Assembly (NCBI RefSeq): GCF_036884655.1
Contig: NC_088348.1
Span: 25,122,501-25,186,500 of the forward strand
Length of the DNA: 64,000 bases
Reading direction: 5' to 3'
Source of the DNA: Musa acuminata AAA Group
Lineage: Eukaryota; Streptophyta; Magnoliopsida; Zingiberales; Musaceae
The notes under the pieces: generated by a model
What the model saw: only the letters and a program-made list of their open reading frames with translations
Database searches by the model: none
Told to the model about the DNA's origin: nothing
Made by a program: the position numbers and the translations under genes
Shown here: piece after piece, positions 60,928 through 64,000 of the stretch
Layout of the letters: every line of letters begins with the position of its first letter
How positions within the stretch are numbered: the first letter of the stretch is position 1

Positions 60928-62304
60928 GAATTAGTGCTTTCGGAATAAAATTATAATTTAAAATTTTTTGATTGAAAAATATATATTAGAAATGCACTTA
61001 AGAATATGAGTAACAGTAGTGAGTAACTAAATCAATTAATAAAAGAAAAAGTATAAAGAGAAATATAAATTAGATTTATAGTGGTTCGATCGTCCCAACC
61101 TATATCCACTCTCGATTTCTCTTTCCTCGAAACCATCAACTTTCACTACTAATCTTCCTTTTAATGGACAAAGATAAACTATCATTATTATGATTCTTTC
61201 TCCTTTTGACAGGTTTAGGAGATAACCTTCGTATATCTCTTTTACAAGAAAACATCATATCTCCCTTAGAATGACCTTTAAACTTAAGGGGGAAGAGACT
61301 CAACACTTTTTAAAAGGGTTTACACACTTCAAATTATAAATTTTTCATGCTTTTACCAAGCAAACATGAGTGTGATATTTATAGACCCTAAATGATTTTA
61401 AAAATAAAATAAAAATTTTAAATCCTTGGGTTTTCGGGATAATGGCGGTACTATCGCTTGCGTCGAGTAGAACTACCGCCATACAGAGCCTGGGAACTTA
61501 GGCTCTAGCAACACCACCGCTTACTTGGGTAGTACTACAATGTGGTAGAGCTTGGGAACCTAGGCTCTAGTGGTACCACCGCTTGTTTGAGCGATGTTAT
61601 CGCTTGACAGAGCTTGGGAATCTTGACTTTAGTGATACCCCTGCTTGCTTGGATGGTACTATCGTCGGGATTTTTGAAAAAGTACAATTCATGTTTTTCA
61701 ACTCACAAGCGATACCACCACTTGGGCCTGACGGTACCACCGCTAAACCCAACCCAACCCCAGGTCATTAAATTAGCTTTCCAATAGACCCAATTCGATC
61801 CTAGTTTAAGCCCAATAGATTCTTAATCAAGTTGGTATTGTTATGCCCCAAAATCAATTTAATTAGACTATAAACGATATCAATTAAGACTTAACAATTC
61901 TAATTACAATCATGAAGCCTTCATTGTTTGACATATTATATGTTCATCCGACACTTCGTTCGAACCTCCGGTATATCATCCTTTCCTTCAACGTATTGCC
62001 CGATTTATCGGCATGTTGACCTCCCACAACATCCGATCTTCTTAGCGCAATACCCGATCTTTCTGGCACGATGCTCGAACTTATGGCACAAAGTCCATCA
62101 TCCGATATATCTACCAATCCTCTAGCTTGACGTCCAATCTCTAACATGAAGCTCTCCGGCCAATGTTTGGTTCTCCTATTTTAACGATTTGTTTTTCAAT
62201 AGTTAAAGTCCATGATCGAAGTTTCTCCTACGTTACTTATCTCAAATACTTATTAGTGTATAAACTCATCAATCGATTTCGTTATCAAAATTCAGGATTT
62301 AACA
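60928..62304 (-). mobile_element. Solo LTR of the gag-only family, 5' end lost
   Basis: From gaattagtgctttcgg to ggatttaaca this follows the LTRs at 23424-33382: tagtggttcgatcgt, then acctatatccactctcgatt, the GGTACCACCGC stem-loop tract at 61440-61745, the ccgacacttcg... segment and the closing tcaaaattcaggatttaaca. No primer-binding site or interior adjoins it. Heavy divergence suggests the oldest copy in the window. Confidence 0.78.
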
Positions 62305-63270
62305 ATTATGATGATGAGTTAGATAAGAGGTAATTCAATATACCCATGATCAATATATTATATTATATTGAATTAGATTAAGGGTTGATCTAGATCAAAC
62401 CAATTCAATAGAAAAGAATGTGACTATAAATTGTCTTGATGTTGTTTAACATTGTTAAAAGAATGATAATTCATCCAAATAAAATAAATAAAAAATCTAA
62501 ATAAAACTAATTATGAGGATATAAAAAAATAGTGGAGATTTTTTTGGCAAAATTCCTTGAGTTTAAACAAAGTAATATTTTTAATTAAAATAAAATATAT
62601 TTATATCTTTACTAATTGATATAAAATTGCTTGATAAGTCACTTACCAACCTGAGAAAAATGCCAGCCAAATATGTGTTCTTGTAACCTAAATATAATTT
62701 ACACCCTGTCAAGAAACGCGTCGAACCATACGCGCCTCAAGCCAAGTGGGCTCCGCAGCTAGCCAACCACTTCTCCAGTACGGTACGGTACGGGTACGTT
62801 AATAGATCATATACAATCGAACCATTGCGGTCCAAAGATAGCTTAAGTCGGCGTGTTCACGTCGCTCCCGTAGTCGTATCCAGAAAGGAAACCCTTCTCG
62901 CTTTTTCCTCTCTCTCGGTCGAAACCTCGAGTCCTCCTCTCCATCGGCGACTCGCGGAATCCTTCAGCAGGTCGGTGTCTCCGCGTCTCTCTCTCTCTCT
63001 CTCTCCCTCCCTTCTCCTCGATTCCATCTCAATCGGGCTTTTCTCCGTGCCTTTTACCCTTCAGATTTCTTGATTCGTGGTGGAGTTCGCTTTGTGCCCA
63101 TCGATTGGGCGCTAATTTTGTGAGATTTGTAAGTGGTTCCACATCTCTTCATCGCTTGGTGAATTCTAGGGTTTCGTCGCTCCTGGGTTTGTTTCTTGCT
63201 TTCGCCCCCTTTTCGATTTCTAGGGTTTCTTTTGGTCAGTAGTCGGATTTTTTTGGGGTTTCCTCACGTT
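62305..63270. other. Intergenic region and 5' UTR of the CDKG-like gene
   Basis: AT-rich up to about 62700, then GC-richer promoter and leader sequence with a CT tract at about 62991-63006. A possible 5' UTR intron could use a donor near 62975 (AGCAG|GTCGGT) and an acceptor near 63239 (TTGGTCAG); this is not certain. Confidence 0.45.
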
Positions 63271-64000
63271 ATGGCTGCTGGTCGACATGGTGGGTACCGG
63301 GATCATGAGTTCAGGGACCGGGAAGCAGATGTAGAGGTCTCCAGGAGGAAGAATTATTATCGGGATCGGCTCCGTGATGGGGCTCGCGATAGGGACCGTG
63401 ATCACGGTGGCCGGGATATGCGTGATAGGGCTAGTACCTGGCAAAGAGGCATCCGGAAGATGGAAGCGGTGAATGGCTCCTGTCGCTCCCCCTTGTCGAG
63501 CAATTCCAGTGGCGGAAGCGGGAAAAGTCAGAAAAGGATTCGCTTATCTGCGAGAGATGTCGAACGTGAAGCTGGGGAGTTGTCTAGTGGGAGTGGATCG
63601 GATGATGCTGAAGCACCTCTTTCAGAGGTCAGGGAGAATGGGACTCAGAATTATGAGACTGGTGATCCTTCCATGTCTACTGGGAAACGGAAATTTTCTC
63701 CGATTGTTTGGGATAAGGATGAAAATAAACAATCCACGGTTGTAATGTCCAGAGTTAAGAGCAGCAATCTCGAAAACGTTACCTTGCCTCCACCGCCTCC
63801 ATTGCCTCCAAATTTCATACCACCACGGTCTATTACCATTGTTCAACCGTCTGTTGGGGATACACTGCCTTTAGATGTAGATGTCCATGTAGAGTCAGCT
63901 CGGGAACATCTGCTGAATAATAGTCAGGAGACCACGTTGCTAGATGACTATGAAAAGGAACTTTCACCTGCTCGGAGTATTTCTATTTCCAGATGGGCAG
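63271..64000 (+). CDS. Cyclin-dependent kinase G type (CDKG-2-like), N-terminal part
   Basis: An open frame runs without stop from ATG 63271 to the window end (243 codons and one base). It starts MAAGRHGGYRDHEFRDREAD and is rich in Arg-Asp and Arg-Glu pairs for about 70 residues. KRIRLSARDVEREAGELSSG, GKRKFSPIVWDKD, a Pro-rich LPPPPPLPPNF stretch and ISISRWA follow; these blocks are typical of the N-terminus of plant CDKG kinases, relatives of PITSLRE/CDK11 that link the cell cycle, splicing and meiotic synapsis. The kinase domain itself would lie beyond the window. The ATG gives the expected family start. Confidence 0.82.
   Translation, partial: MAAGRHGGYRDHEFRDREADVEVSRRKNYYRDRLRDGARDRDRDHGGRDMRDRASTWQRGIRKMEAVNGSCRSPLSSNSSGGSGKSQKRIRLSARDVEREAGELSSGSGSDDAEAPLSEVRENGTQNYETGDPSMSTGKRKFSPIVWDKDENKQSTVVMSRVKSSNLENVTLPPPPPLPPNFIPPRSITIVQPSVGDTLPLDVDVHVESAREHLLNNSQETTLLDDYEKELSPARSISISRWA

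Overview
The window is nuclear DNA of a flowering plant, most likely a commelinid monocot. The genes have introns with GT-AG borders, two are nucleus-encoded chloroplast proteins, several have GC-rich 5' ends (NDR1/HIN1-like, BTB-TAZ, PPR, bS21c), and the rest is AT-rich DNA packed with LTR retrotransposons. The repeats remind me of Musaceae (banana/Ensete), but that is recollection rather than something the sequence proves. No tRNA, rRNA or CRISPR array was recognised.

Layout. 1-7832: a Ty1/copia retrotransposon on the minus strand with nearly identical LTRs, a broken gag-pol and an unusually structured untranslated leader. 7833-9540: diverged tandem repeat DNA. 9754-10251 (+): a mitochondrial complex I ferredoxin-like protein. 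10740-12395: an RTE-type LINE relic split by a small hAT-like element. 14045-20726 (-): 20S proteasome subunit beta-7 (PBG1) in seven exons, with a 3.0-kb intron that hosts two more hAT-like elements. 21305-21970 (-): an NDR1/HIN1-like LEA_2 membrane protein. 23424-33382 (-): a three-LTR, two-interior retrotransposon array flanked by one 5-bp target duplication. 34600-35880: degenerate retroelement-like DNA. 36374-40520 (-): a chloroplast two-RRM ribonucleoprotein. 41186-43015 (-): a BTB/POZ-TAZ protein. 45920-51757 (+): a second, inverted member of the same gag-only LTR family, nested in an older inverted-repeat element. 52110-53585 (+): a PPR protein whose 3' end is duplicated in tandem. 56201-56551 (+): a small secreted, arabinogalactan-like protein. 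57184-58961 (+): chloroplast ribosomal protein bS21. 59390-60600: a diverged satellite-like array. 60928-62304: a solo LTR of the same family. 63271-end (+): the 5' part of a cyclin-dependent kinase G-type gene.

The host genes are unrelated housekeeping or regulatory genes, each with its own promoter; there is no operon-like organisation. The chloroplast RNP and bS21c both serve plastid gene expression but lie about 17 kb apart and show no sign of linkage. The most unusual sequence is the copia leader. It holds four copies of an 18-19 nt core, each enclosed by a different but self-complementary stem (apparent covariation), and a separate GC-rich block with five perfect hairpins and a 19-G run.
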